The notes: generated by a model not told the origin, from the sequence alone. 64,000 nt of DNA from Leptospira sp. (GCA_027533185.1 JAPZTS010000016.1:62001-126000), one strand, 5' to 3'; numbered from the stretch's first letter, positions 8,563 through 17,800 are shown. Program-made: numbers and translations.

Positions 8563-9284
8563 TGAAGAAAGTCTTGGTTGTTATTCCCGCGTATAACGAA
8601 GAGTCAACAATCGAGCAAGTCGTCCGTGAAGCTATCGTGTATGCTGATGTAAGTGTAACCGATGACGCAAGCAAAGACAAAACACCTGAGATTCTAAAGA
8701 AATTACAGAAAGAGTTCGGCAAAAAACTAAACATCATCCGCCATGAAAAAAATACTCATATTCCAAAAGGGATTCAGGATGGCTTTAAGTTCGCATTAGA
8801 AAAGGGTTATGATTTAGTCATTACTATGGATGCTGGTTTATCACATGATGCAAGTTATATCCCTAAATTTATTAGCCTAAATGAATATGATTTAGTGATT
8901 GGTAGTAGAACCGCGACAACAAATGTCCCCTTGTATCGAAAACTTATCTCTTGGCTCGCTGCAAAGGTAATGAACTACTGTTTATCGAAGGGAATTCTAA
9001 ATCTATTTGGTGATAGAATTAAAGATTGTACATCTGGTTACAGGGCTTATTCAAAACGGATGGTGGAAATCATTGCAAATTACCCTCTAGAATCCGTTGC
9101 GTTTGATTTCCACATGGAAGCATTATCGATAGTCTCTCGAAATGATGGAAAAATTATCGAACTCCCTATCACCTATGTTTTTTCCAATAGTTCCTTTAAT
9201 AAAAAAGTATTAAAGCTTGCAATCCAATTTGCGAAGAAACTTCTCCTGCGAAAATGGAAACTCATTCCGAACCATCCAATCTGA
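8562..9284 (+). CDS. Family 2 glycosyltransferase, Dpm1-like
   Basis: 240 residues. The N terminus (VLVVIPAYNEESTIEQVV) is a classic GT2 start. SVTDDASKDKTP and TMDAGLSHD provide the nucleotide- and metal-binding acidic residues, and CTSGYRAYSKRMVE with FDFHMEAL matches polyprenol-phosphate mannosyltransferase (Dpm1) relatives. There is no C-terminal membrane domain, although the end is basic and could lie on the membrane. Such enzymes load a sugar onto undecaprenyl phosphate or add it to a growing glycan. TAATG start-stop overlap couples it to the epimerase. Confidence 0.85.
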   Translation: MKKVLVVIPAYNEESTIEQVVREAIVYADVSVTDDASKDKTPEILKKLQKEFGKKLNIIRHEKNTHIPKGIQDGFKFALEKGYDLVITMDAGLSHDASYIPKFISLNEYDLVIGSRTATTNVPLYRKLISWLAAKVMNYCLSKGILNLFGDRIKDCTSGYRAYSKRMVEIIANYPLESVAFDFHMEALSIVSRNDGKIIELPITYVFSNSSFNKKVLKLAIQFAKKLLLRKWKLIPNHPI

Positions 9285-9289
9285 ACTTG

Positions 9290-10843
9290 ATGTCTGAGGA
9301 AAAATCGAAAGTTACGAAAAAACGAGCCTTCATTGTATTTTTATTTTTAGTTTCCACTACATTTCTTGTGGATCGATTTTTTTTTGGAACCATTTACTTT
9401 TTATTCCCAAATGAAATGGAATGGGATAGTTCCCATTGGTATAATTTTCTTTACAAAACAAAAGAACTCAAGTCGAACCCAAAACCTAATCGTGTTATCT
9501 TAACCGGTAGCTCAGTGGCTCTTTATTCTGCTTTGCCCGAAGTTTTAAGTAAAGGATTGGGCTCGGACATGGATGTCCAATTCTATAGCCATGTGGCGAT
9601 GGCGCCAACTGACTTGTACTACTACCGGGAAGATCTAATTGAAACGAATCCAAGTTTAGTTGTCTATTTTTTAAATTTTGCCGATCTTCAATGGGAATAC
9701 TTAACGCCTAATACACACGAGTTTGTTTTCAATGAAAGGAAATGGGTAGAAGAATTTGCAGGTAGGTACCCTGCAAAAACATTTTATCCTAGTTTATTTT
9801 TATATGAATACTATCCTAAGCTAACAAAAAAAATTCTTTCTAACCTAAGCATGAAATCCATGTTTTTGGTTTCCAGATATCGAAATTTTTTTTGGGATCC
9901 TATTGAAGTCTACATAGACAATCACTTCCGTAGTGGTCGAAAATACCATCTTTACCAAGGCCAAATCCCGATCGAAGGAATTTGGTCGAAAGGATTTACG
10001 CGGATGGAGGCCACTATCTCCTGTCCAAACGTTAAAGACACAGAATCAATCTACATAGAAAGATCGAAGACAAAGGTGTTATTTGAATTTTATACATCAG
10101 ACCGAAATGAGCTGCAAAAAATAACGGATAAAGAAGTCGTTTTTGAATCTTCTGGCTGGCAGTACCTTAATCTAAAAGAGTTAGCTGGTGGAATAGTTTT
10201 TGATACATTGAAGTTATCTATGGTAGACTTAGATGTTTTACCGAGTGCAAAGGAAGTAAATTTAATTCGTGTGGGGAAAGATGAGAAAGTAGGAGTAAGA
10301 CTTTCACATTCTTTTTGCAAGTTCCGCGAAACAAAAAATTTATCTTACCAAAGGATACCATACTATGATGAATCCAGAATTACCAATTACTCTTCTCTGG
10401 ATTACGATATCGATTATAATGATCGTATGGTTCGAGATGCTGAAACTAGACCTGAACTTTATCGTTTAAATCATGTTAGAAAGTCCAAACAACTTGTTAA
10501 TCAGTTTCCGTACAGACCCTTCCCTGAAATGGAAAGAATTAAATCTCTTTCAAAATATTTTGAATCCAAGAAAATTCCTTTTGTTATCATTTTAAGCCCC
10601 GAAAATCCTTTGGAATATAAATACTATAAGGATTCTAAGTGGAAATCCGATTGGATATTGGATTTAAGAAACACCCTAGAGAAGAATAACCAAGTTTTGT
10701 TTGACCACATAGATGCAGTTTCGGAAAAACGATTTTTCTTTGACCCACACCATCTAACTTTTGATGGAGCAATGAATTACCAGGGACAAATTCTCTCTGT
10801 TTTGAAGTCTCAACTTAAAATGAATACAGCGAAATCCAATTGA
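9290..10843 (+). CDS. DUF1574/SGNH-like membrane-anchored protein of the glycan cluster
   Basis: 517 residues from the ATG at 9290; an upstream in-frame ATG at 9254 would overlap the preceding gene. A single N-terminal membrane helix (AFIVFLFLVSTTFLV) precedes a large extracytoplasmic domain. VILTGSSVALYS resembles SGNH block I with Ser as nucleophile, and FFDPHHLTFDG gives a block V DxxH and resembles the catalytic end of AlgJ/AlgX/DltD-type acyl-transfer proteins. Its place inside the glycosyltransferase operon suggests O-acylation or deacylation of the polymer (inference). It is a distant relative of the shorter protein at 2797-3858. Confidence 0.65.
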   Translation: MSEEKSKVTKKRAFIVFLFLVSTTFLVDRFFFGTIYFLFPNEMEWDSSHWYNFLYKTKELKSNPKPNRVILTGSSVALYSALPEVLSKGLGSDMDVQFYSHVAMAPTDLYYYREDLIETNPSLVVYFLNFADLQWEYLTPNTHEFVFNERKWVEEFAGRYPAKTFYPSLFLYEYYPKLTKKILSNLSMKSMFLVSRYRNFFWDPIEVYIDNHFRSGRKYHLYQGQIPIEGIWSKGFTRMEATISCPNVKDTESIYIERSKTKVLFEFYTSDRNELQKITDKEVVFESSGWQYLNLKELAGGIVFDTLKLSMVDLDVLPSAKEVNLIRVGKDEKVGVRLSHSFCKFRETKNLSYQRIPYYDESRITNYSSLDYDIDYNDRMVRDAETRPELYRLNHVRKSKQLVNQFPYRPFPEMERIKSLSKYFESKKIPFVIILSPENPLEYKYYKDSKWKSDWILDLRNTLEKNNQVLFDHIDAVSEKRFFFDPHHLTFDGAMNYQGQILSVLKSQLKMNTAKSN

Positions 10844-10868
10844 TACCAAAAACCAAAACGAGAAACTT

Positions 10869-12092
10869 ATGATTAAAAATATTTCCCAGAAAATTGAGGC
10901 TATTTTGATCTATCTAAATCAAAAACAATGGATGGTTTTAACTATATTTTTTTTACTTTGGACAGTTTGTACTTTGAGCTATTGGAAGAAATATGAATGG
11001 AATCCATCATCCATGGTTAATTTTGGTAAGGAGTTTGCCAACCGAAATAAAGATCTAACGCCTAATAATGCAATTCTTTTTTTAGGAGAGAAGGGTGATT
11101 TGGGTGCAGGCTATGATGGCCAGATTTTCTATTATTTTTCGGTTCCTCTTTCTAATTTCAGTATGGAGTGGCCGAAGGGTTTTGATGAATCCTATCGAGC
11201 TCCTCGAATTGGGTATCCCTTTTTAATCGGTATCTTTGGTTTATTCGGAAAAAGTTTCGCAGTTTTTGGGATGTATTTTTGGAATCTTACACTTATACTT
11301 ATTTCATATTTTTGTCTTCGATCCATGCTATCGTCAGATTCGAAAAGGTATTCCATATTTTATTTATTAAGTCCATTTGCTCTTGGTAGTTACTATGTTC
11401 TTGTGAGTGATTCCGTAATGGTTTCTCTTCTTATCATTGCCTATTTCTTATTACAAAGAAGGAAGTATACTTTCTTTGTAATTGTTTCCAGTTTAGCTAT
11501 CCTAACGAAAGAACCTGCTTTATTCTTTTTGTTTCCATTGGGACTAAAGTCTCTAACGGAAAAAAATGTAAAAAAATCGGTAGCCGTTGCATTCACCTTA
11601 CTCATACCCATATTATGGCATCTTTATCTTTCCCATAAATTCCCAAATTGGCGAGCAACCCGACTAACGGACTTTATCTTACCTTTCGAAGGCATGATAA
11701 CCTATTCAGAAACAATATGGAGGACCTGGAATGAAACTGAGTCTCTTAAAGAATTGGCTAGGCTGTTTTCTAGGTTTCCGTTATTGATTCTATTTTTTAT
11801 GGGAGTTATTTTAAGTTTTACTGGGAACCTGAAGCGGGGCTGGGAATTCCGAATAGCAATCTTACTCACCATGTTTATGATTGGAACCGCGGGTTATTAT
11901 CATTTTTGGTCTGTATACGAAAATGTATCAAGAATGTTTACACTTTCCATTCCTATGATAATTTTTTTGAAGGATCAAGATCATTTAGCGAAGGTAGGTG
12001 AATTCTTTTCTTTGGTGTTTATAATACTTCTCCTATTTATATTGAAAGCTGTTGTTATTTCTAAACCCTTGCTCTACCAAGTAGGCTTTTGA
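10869..12092 (+). CDS. Multi-pass membrane protein, cell-surface glycopolymer type
   Basis: 407 residues with about nine to ten hydrophobic helices. After the first helix comes a loop with GYDGQIFYYF and then YRAPRIGYPFLIG. This combination is typical of the GT-C-like membrane proteins annotated for cell-surface glycopolymer formation (the AZOBR_p60025-like group). They resemble polyprenol-sugar-dependent transferases with the acidic residue in the first outer loop (here Asp of YDGQ). It closes the glycan operon, 25 bases after the SGNH-like gene. A role in adding sugars outside the membrane from a lipid carrier is inferred. Confidence 0.65.
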   Translation: MIKNISQKIEAILIYLNQKQWMVLTIFFLLWTVCTLSYWKKYEWNPSSMVNFGKEFANRNKDLTPNNAILFLGEKGDLGAGYDGQIFYYFSVPLSNFSMEWPKGFDESYRAPRIGYPFLIGIFGLFGKSFAVFGMYFWNLTLILISYFCLRSMLSSDSKRYSIFYLLSPFALGSYYVLVSDSVMVSLLIIAYFLLQRRKYTFFVIVSSLAILTKEPALFFLFPLGLKSLTEKNVKKSVAVAFTLLIPILWHLYLSHKFPNWRATRLTDFILPFEGMITYSETIWRTWNETESLKELARLFSRFPLLILFFMGVILSFTGNLKRGWEFRIAILLTMFMIGTAGYYHFWSVYENVSRMFTLSIPMIIFLKDQDHLAKVGEFFSLVFIILLLFILKAVVISKPLLYQVGF

Positions 12093-12102
12093 GGGAGTGA
12101 AA

Positions 12103-12130
12103 TTCCAACTTATCTTTTTATAAATTGGAA
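12103..12130. terminator. Possible bidirectional terminator between convergent genes
   Basis: TTCCAACTTAT at 12103-12113 pairs with ATAAATTGGAA at 12120-12130, with one mismatch and a short T-rich loop. It covers the junction of the glycan operon and the convergent protease operon and includes the stop of the latter. It is AT-rich and lacks a classical U tract, so the call is tentative. Confidence 0.35.
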
Positions 12131-13614
12131 AGTTTGATATTACCAAATGTTTTTTGAATTTCCGCATCAAGATCTTTCATTTGATTGGTGAAGAAAAATA
12201 TTTCTGTTCCTTCTTTCGTATCTATCTTTATAAACTCATCTTTGTTCTTTTCATAAAGATTTTTTAAATGTTCTAGTGAATCGATAGTGGTTCCATTAAA
12301 ATCTTGAACTAAAACTTGTTGAAACCCGTGGTATGTTTTATTTGCCGCAATAGGTAGAACCTGTGAAATGACCACAAATTTTCTTTCTGATTTATTCGTT
12401 GCAAACTTGTGAAAATCGTTTAAGTAAAGTAATTCCTTACCTACACGAGTTCTCCACTGATTCCCATATTCCATAAGATATGTTTCAGATAGTTCTATAA
12501 AAACCATACCACCTAATATTAGATATTTAGGTTTTTCGAATCGAGTATTTCCAAAGGGAATTCGAATGGACTCAGAATCAATAGGTTTCAGTGGGAATTG
12601 GATAATTTTTTCCTTCTTTTCTCGTAGTATTTTAAGTCGTAATGATTTCTTAGCCTGAACCGAATGGAATAGAAATGAGACTGGTAATTTTCCAAATTTC
12701 GGATGTTCAAAGAATCCTTTCGGATCAATCTTATATCCATCAACTTCAAGTAAAACATCTTCCAATAATAGAACTCCATCGGCACTTGACTTGCAGACAA
12801 CTTCTGCAATTAAGATGCCGAGATCGTCTTTTTTCAATCCATAGAATTCACGAGTGGTTTTATCCGTTAGTGGTCGATATCGAAATCCTTTGAATGGAAG
12901 CTCTTCATTGGAAAGAAACTGGCGAATCATAAAATTCGGGATCATTTTACCTGTATTTTGATCTGTTTTAAATTGGTAGAGTATTCCTTGAGGAACTCTT
13001 GTAATTTCATCTATTATGAGTTCACCAATGCCATCTAACCTCTCTTCGGATTTAATTTCTATAAATGGAAGATCTATATAACCATTAGAGTAAAAATCTA
13101 CATCCATACGAATCAATCGCAATGATTTTTCCTGCAGGTTGCGATACTCTTCGTTTTCTACAACAATTCCTTTACCTGGAAAACTGAGTTCGTCTGGAAA
13201 GTGAACAGGTATTAGGTTTTTATCAAAAATGGGATCATCGATTTTTAGTAAGGCAAGTCCCAAGTCCGGATCCATTCGTAACATTTTTGCTTGATAAGTT
13301 TGCAAAGATCCAAATTTTTTAATTTCGATATTTGTATAAAAATAGATGGCTTGTGCAGGAACTAAAATTTGCCCATTCCCCACATAGATTCCTGATGAAT
13401 ACCGTGTTTCTGGATTTTTATACTTCCAAGGTAGAATAAAGCTTGGGTAGAGAACAGTTGTTTTGATTTGGACAATGGAGTTCCCATTCATGACGCTTGG
13501 AGTAGGATTTGATTTTTGTTTCGTGTTAGATGGCCAAATCATCGAAAGTGTTGAAATGAAAAAGAAGTAATAGGCTAAACCAATGAGTCTGTTTGGGGAA
13601 TATATTTTTTTCAT
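12118..13614 (-). CDS. Trypsin-like protease homologue without catalytic residues (pseudoprotease), PDZ region
   Basis: 498 residues with an N-terminal signal or membrane helix (LIGLAYYFFFISTLSMIW). The sequence parallels its upstream neighbour in length and block order. The block that should read TNAHV reads VPAQAI, so His is lost. The Asp block is kept as DPDLGLALLKI. No GNSGG block is present where the serine should be (GIGELIIDEITRVPQG). Near residue 250-330 a PDZ-like part (GILIAEVVCKSS, DVLLEVDGYKID) is retained. It overlaps the active protease gene by four bases, so the two are made together. It probably works as a scaffold or substrate-binding partner of that protease (inference). Confidence 0.65.
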   Translation of the reverse strand: MKKIYSPNRLIGLAYYFFFISTLSMIWPSNTKQKSNPTPSVMNGNSIVQIKTTVLYPSFILPWKYKNPETRYSSGIYVGNGQILVPAQAIYFYTNIEIKKFGSLQTYQAKMLRMDPDLGLALLKIDDPIFDKNLIPVHFPDELSFPGKGIVVENEEYRNLQEKSLRLIRMDVDFYSNGYIDLPFIEIKSEERLDGIGELIIDEITRVPQGILYQFKTDQNTGKMIPNFMIRQFLSNEELPFKGFRYRPLTDKTTREFYGLKKDDLGILIAEVVCKSSADGVLLLEDVLLEVDGYKIDPKGFFEHPKFGKLPVSFLFHSVQAKKSLRLKILREKKEKIIQFPLKPIDSESIRIPFGNTRFEKPKYLILGGMVFIELSETYLMEYGNQWRTRVGKELLYLNDFHKFATNKSERKFVVISQVLPIAANKTYHGFQQVLVQDFNGTTIDSLEHLKNLYEKNKDEFIKIDTKEGTEIFFFTNQMKDLDAEIQKTFGNIKLSNL

Positions 13615-15101
13615 TTTACATTGCCTATTTGGTATAATTTTCTGATTTCTGAATCAATAGAGAGAGCTTCTCCTTTATCTAAAATCAAAGGGATTGAGGT
13701 TCCATAGAATCTAAGCTGAATAAAATTTTCTTTTGAATTTAAAATCAAATCTTTAAACTGATTCAGGTTATTAACTTTGTTGTTGTTCACATGAGAAACT
13801 ACTAAGTTTAAGAAGTAATCATGAGCAGTGTTGCTCGGGTGAGATAGTTTGCGGTACAGAACTACATCTTCTGTTTCCGTAGTAACTAATTCATTAAAAT
13901 GGTAAAATCGATATAAAAGTAAACTTCCGCTTTGTGTTTGACCTGATTTGCTCCATGATTCTAGTAAATCTCGATTCGTCTTTTGGAAGACCAGCCCACC
14001 GAACATAAAATAGTCATAGTCAGTATCATAACTATTTCGCATAAGATCCATACTCAACATTCTTTTTGCCGGGAATTGAACCTTGAGTTGTTTACCGTTT
14101 CTTATTAACTCAAACTCTATTGTCTCACCAGCAAACTTGTTGTCTACGATCTCAAGAAAGTCAATATTGTTTTGGTCTTTAAGGTTTCCGTTTTTGCCGA
14201 TTTCATTTCTATCTATCGACATTAGGAAATCTCCTCTCTTTAAATACCCAAAAGCAGAACCACCCTCTAAGACTTTTGAAACAAAAACACCAGACCGTTC
14301 TTTTGGGATTTTATAGAATTTTCTCCCGGCTTCTGAATATGATGGTGTCGTGTGAATCCCTAGCTCAACGTAACCATCATATTTCCCATCTTCAATATCT
14401 TTTAAAAAATGTTGTACGACGATTGTTGGAATGATGTAACCAATGTTTTCACCTCTCGTTGAAGCCTGAAATGCAACTCCAACAACTTTACCGTTTTGTA
14501 AAGCAGGTCCTCCCGAATTTCCTGGATTGATTGCAGCATCTACCTGAATTACAAGGTGGCTATCTATTTGTGAATGGGCATATGTTGACTGTTCGATTCT
14601 AGATACGATTCCACGGCTAACAGAAATTTTACTGCCACCGATTGGATAACCCACGATATCGACCTGAGATGTTAATTCAGGAATATCTCCAAACTCTAAT
14701 GTAGAACTGTCATCATAAAATTCATCCGAAGTTGCTTCTAGGATTGCAAGATCACAGTCGTGTGCAACATAAAGAAGTTTTAATCCATACCATTCCGTTT
14801 GTTTGTGGCGTTGACCTTCCATAAATTTTGCATTGGAGATGACATGTGCGTTAGTTAGGATACGATTTTTCCCAATAAGGAAGCCAGTTCCAGTAGATGC
14901 CTGGACTTGGCCTGAGAGCCAAGGAGAGTAGGGGTCTTTTGCCTGAGAATAAACCCGGATTTGCACGACAGACTTGCGAATTTCGTCGAAGGATTGGCTA
15001 GGATTTGACGATAACGACTGAATTGATAAAAACAGATAACAATAGAAAATAGTACTCGCCAATTGGAATTTAGAAACAAAACTTTTTTTCTGTTCAGTCA
15101 T
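13611..15101 (-). CDS. S1C trypsin-like serine protease with PDZ domain (HtrA/DegP-like)
   Basis: 496 residues from the ATG at 15099-15101, which gives a proper export signal (FQLASTIFYCYLFLSIQSLSS). The catalytic triad is visible: His in ILTNAHV, Asp in HDCDLAILEA, and Ser in AINPGNSGGPAL. A PDZ domain follows (SGVFVSKVLEGGSAFGYLKRGDFLMSIDR), and a third C-terminal module of about 150 residues extends beyond the usual DegP plan. It is a periplasmic or surface protease, probably in quality control. It is the first gene of a two-gene operon with the pseudoprotease, and its start codon overlaps the start codon of the divergent membrane protein. Confidence 0.85.
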   Translation of the reverse strand: MTEQKKSFVSKFQLASTIFYCYLFLSIQSLSSNPSQSFDEIRKSVVQIRVYSQAKDPYSPWLSGQVQASTGTGFLIGKNRILTNAHVISNAKFMEGQRHKQTEWYGLKLLYVAHDCDLAILEATSDEFYDDSSTLEFGDIPELTSQVDIVGYPIGGSKISVSRGIVSRIEQSTYAHSQIDSHLVIQVDAAINPGNSGGPALQNGKVVGVAFQASTRGENIGYIIPTIVVQHFLKDIEDGKYDGYVELGIHTTPSYSEAGRKFYKIPKERSGVFVSKVLEGGSAFGYLKRGDFLMSIDRNEIGKNGNLKDQNNIDFLEIVDNKFAGETIEFELIRNGKQLKVQFPAKRMLSMDLMRNSYDTDYDYFMFGGLVFQKTNRDLLESWSKSGQTQSGSLLLYRFYHFNELVTTETEDVVLYRKLSHPSNTAHDYFLNLVVSHVNNNKVNNLNQFKDLILNSKENFIQLRFYGTSIPLILDKGEALSIDSEIRKLYQIGNVK

Positions 15102-16227
15102 GAGTGTATTGGAAACATCCATTTTTACCTTTACTTCTGTATTTTCATTTCTCGCTGGAGTTGTGTCCTTCCGTAAAAATCCAAGAACGTGGATGAAAAT
15201 AAGTTTTTCCATCCTTTCCTTATTTCTTTTTGTGGGCAATGGTATTTTACTTTTTTCGCAGTATACAGAGAGTTTTTCCTATCTATTAGAGAGCCAGATC
15301 ATCTCAACCTTCTTAATGTTTCTAAGTTTTTCAGTTCTCTTCTTTGGGCTACATTTCCCAACCTATTTTCGTAATTTCCCGAGGCTTCTTGTTTTAACTA
15401 ATTTTGTTTTGGGGATGGGAATCATGCTGATTCTTGTCGATATTGGCTTACTTCCAGATAACAGCCAGTACCTTAATGAAAAATTAAAAAAGATATATTT
15501 TAATATCTATTATGCGATTTCTTTTCTAACTTTCGTTTGGATTATCGTTGCCAAACAGAAATTTGAATTTCCTGCAATACGTGAATTCATTCGATCTATT
15601 TATATTGTAAGTGTTCTTACGATATTGCTTTTTGGATTTTTATGCATACTCCCAGATACTCTTAGTTTAACCGATACCTTCTCCCTTTACTTTTTACTTT
15701 TTCTTGATTTGTTATTCCTTTCTTGTTTTTCTACTTTTCTCGTTCACTATTCGTTTACGAGAGATTATCTGACACACCCTTTTTCTTTTCTTTTGGAAAG
15801 ATCAAATAAAGTTTTCGAAGATAAAAATCCTGCAAGCCATTTTGGCTCAAGGGCTCTTAAAGAAAAACTTTGGAAGCTGTATGACGAGAGAAATTGGCAG
15901 ACCATTATGGATAGTTTTTGGTTTCAGATTCTTGTTGACGAAACCTTAGACAATGCTTTGGAACATGGTGGTAAACGGGGCGATGATTTGATCACGGTCC
16001 ACGTGTATGAATCAAAAAAATTTATAGATGTATACGTTATAGATAATGGGAAAGGCTTTAATCCTCGTATGGTGCCAAGCCCACTGGATTCGGATCGGAA
16101 GCTTGTAACTAGTGGTAGGGGTATTCATATATTAAAAAAGTTATTTTTAGTGAGATGGAATTTTTTAGGGAATGAAGTGAGTATCCGCGTCGATAAAAAT
16201 AAAAATAAAGAATGGAAGACGGGTTAG
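15100..16227 (+). CDS. Membrane protein with cytoplasmic RsbW-like HATPase domain
   Basis: 375 residues. About seven hydrophobic helices fill residues 1-235. The remaining 140 residues form a histidine-kinase-like ATPase domain: DETLDNALEHGG (N box), VIDNGKGF (G1), and SGRGIHILKKL (G2). There is no HisKA dimerisation domain or phospho-acceptor histidine, so it resembles an RsbW-type serine kinase or ATP-dependent switch tethered to a membrane sensor. Partner proteins could be the STAS protein and SpoIIE-type phosphatases in this window (inference). The ATG at 15100 overlaps the protease start codon on the other strand, and no Shine-Dalgarno site is visible. Confidence 0.75.
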   Translation: MSVLETSIFTFTSVFSFLAGVVSFRKNPRTWMKISFSILSLFLFVGNGILLFSQYTESFSYLLESQIISTFLMFLSFSVLFFGLHFPTYFRNFPRLLVLTNFVLGMGIMLILVDIGLLPDNSQYLNEKLKKIYFNIYYAISFLTFVWIIVAKQKFEFPAIREFIRSIYIVSVLTILLFGFLCILPDTLSLTDTFSLYFLLFLDLLFLSCFSTFLVHYSFTRDYLTHPFSFLLERSNKVFEDKNPASHFGSRALKEKLWKLYDERNWQTIMDSFWFQILVDETLDNALEHGGKRGDDLITVHVYESKKFIDVYVIDNGKGFNPRMVPSPLDSDRKLVTSGRGIHILKKLFLVRWNFLGNEVSIRVDKNKNKEWKTG

Positions 16228-16275
16228 TTTAAATGCAAACCCGACTATCTCATTCGAACTGCTTTTTACTTTTCT

Positions 16276-16809
16276 CTAATGCCCTTCAAATTCACAGATC
16301 GAATACACATCTAGGCCATAGGTATCTTTAATTCTCTTTGCTCCGCCTAAATCTGGTAAGTTGATAATGGTAGCGCACTCGTGAACTTCCCCTTTGAGTT
16401 GTTGTATGAGTTTAATGGACGCCTCCAAGGTTCCGCCTGTGGCAATCAAATCATCCATAATCAGAACTTTCTCACCTGGTTTGATGGCATCGGTATGAAT
16501 TTCTACGTGATCGACACCATATTCCAGAGCATATGACTCGCTGATCGTTTGACCAGGGAGTTTTCCTTTTTTTCTAATAGGAACAAACCCTATGCCCAAT
16601 TGGAAGGCAAGGGCAGCGCCTGGAATAAAACCCCTGGCATCAATTGCTGCGATTTTATTCAGCTTTGCATTTTGATATCGTTCCACAAACATTCCAATCG
16701 TAAGTTGGAAACCTTCTGGATCGATAAGCAAAGAAGTGATATCACGAAAAAGAATCCCAGGTTTTGGGTAATCAGGAATAGTTCTGATCTTAGATTTTAC
16801 AATGGACAT
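16276..16809 (-). CDS. apt: Adenine phosphoribosyltransferase
   Basis: 177 residues from the ATG at 16809 ([18 protein letters not shown] at the N terminus, typical of Apt). The PRPP-binding block is [13 protein letters not shown], and [10 protein letters not shown] with RKKGKLPG matches the family's flexible-loop region. It converts adenine and PRPP to AMP in purine salvage. Its length is normal for bacterial Apt. It is convergent with the HATPase protein and separated from the upstream htpX gene by a terminator. Confidence 0.95.
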   Translation of the reverse strand: MSIVKSKIRTIPDYPKPGILFRDITSLLIDPEGFQLTIGMFVERYQNAKLNKIAAIDARGFIPGAALAFQLGIGFVPIRKKGKLPGQTISESYALEYGVDHVEIHTDAIKPGEKVLIMDDLIATGGTLEASIKLIQQLKGEVHECATIINLPDLGGAKRIKDTYGLDVYSICEFEGH

Positions 16810-16845
16810 ATATAGATGAAACCAAAGGGCTTCTGGGTCTTGCAA

Positions 16846-16885
16846 TAAAAAAAGACCAACGAAAACTCGCTGGTCTTTTTTTTCT
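16846..16885 (-). terminator. Intrinsic terminator of htpX
   Basis: A stem AAGACCAGCGA/TCGTTGGTCTT with a four-base loop is flanked by A and T tracts. On the minus-strand RNA the only irregular position is a G-U pair, whereas on the plus strand it is an A-C mismatch, so it is best read as a terminator for transcripts coming from htpX. Confidence 0.8.
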
Positions 16886-16909
16886 TACATTGGAATTGGA
16901 AGGTAGAAT

Positions 16910-17800
16910 TTATCTCATTTGTTTGAGAGCAAGGATTCTATCTTCTAAAGCCGGGTGGGTTGAGAATAGGCTTAGGAAACCACCTTTCTTTGAGGATATT
17001 TTAAGAGAGGCAAGAGCTGCGCCTCGTTCGTCTTCTGGTTGGTCAATCATAGTGCGCAAACTTTCGAGTGCCGCAATCATAGACTCACGGCCAGCCAGCT
17101 TTGCTCCACCCGCGTCAGCACGGAACTCTCGTTTGCGGCTGAAGAATGCCACTGCAATGGATCCGAGGATAGAGAATGCAATATCAAGGGCAATCGTAAC
17201 AACGATCCGGACAATATGCGCCATTTCTTCTTTCACCATATTAGCCACCGCATATGCAATGATTCTAGAGATAAAAAGTGCAAACGAGTTCACAAGACCT
17301 TGGATAAGTGTGAGTGTAACCATATCTCCGTTTTGGATATGAGAAAGTTCGTGCGCAAGTACACCTTCCAGTTCTCTTTCATTCATCCGACCGAGAAGAC
17401 CTGTTGAAACAGCTACGAGTGAATTGGATTTGCTTGGTCCCGTTGCAAACGCATTCACTTCGGGTGAATCATAAATCCCGACTTCGGGCATAGGGAGGTG
17501 GGCTCTCTGCGCAAGGGATTGGACTCTACGGTAGACATCCATCTCAGTTTGCGAAGCCTTTTTGGGATCAATGACCTTCACTCCCATTGTCCACTTCGCC
17601 ATCATTTTAGAAAGTAGGAGGGAAATAAAAGAGCCCGCCATACCCCACATAAAACAGAAAACGATAAGCTGAGTGAGATCCATGCCATAGGCCTGGATAC
17701 TGAATCCCATCGAACCAAGTAGTGTGGTCACGATAGAAATAGTAGTCATAATCAGAATGTTAGTTAGTAGGAAAAAACCAATTCGTTTGATCCAAGTCAT
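16910..17800 (-). CDS. htpX: HtpX-like membrane zinc metalloprotease (M48)
   Basis: 296 residues. Two N-terminal helices (residues 7-28 and 41-62) are followed by the zinc site HELSH at residue 150 in GVLAHELSHIQNGD, then two further helices and the downstream Glu in SRKREFRADAGGAKLAG. This is the full HtpX plan. HtpX degrades misfolded inner-membrane proteins together with FtsH. The gene stands alone with an AAGGAG ribosome site about ten bases before the ATG. It has its own terminator, which suggests independent, possibly stress-dependent expression. Confidence 0.9.
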   Translation of the reverse strand: MTWIKRIGFFLLTNILIMTTISIVTTLLGSMGFSIQAYGMDLTQLIVFCFMWGMAGSFISLLLSKMMAKWTMGVKVIDPKKASQTEMDVYRRVQSLAQRAHLPMPEVGIYDSPEVNAFATGPSKSNSLVAVSTGLLGRMNERELEGVLAHELSHIQNGDMVTLTLIQGLVNSFALFISRIIAYAVANMVKEEMAHIVRIVVTIALDIAFSILGSIAVAFFSRKREFRADAGGAKLAGRESMIAALESLRTMIDQPEDERGAALASLKISSKKGGFLSLFSTHPALEDRILALKQMR

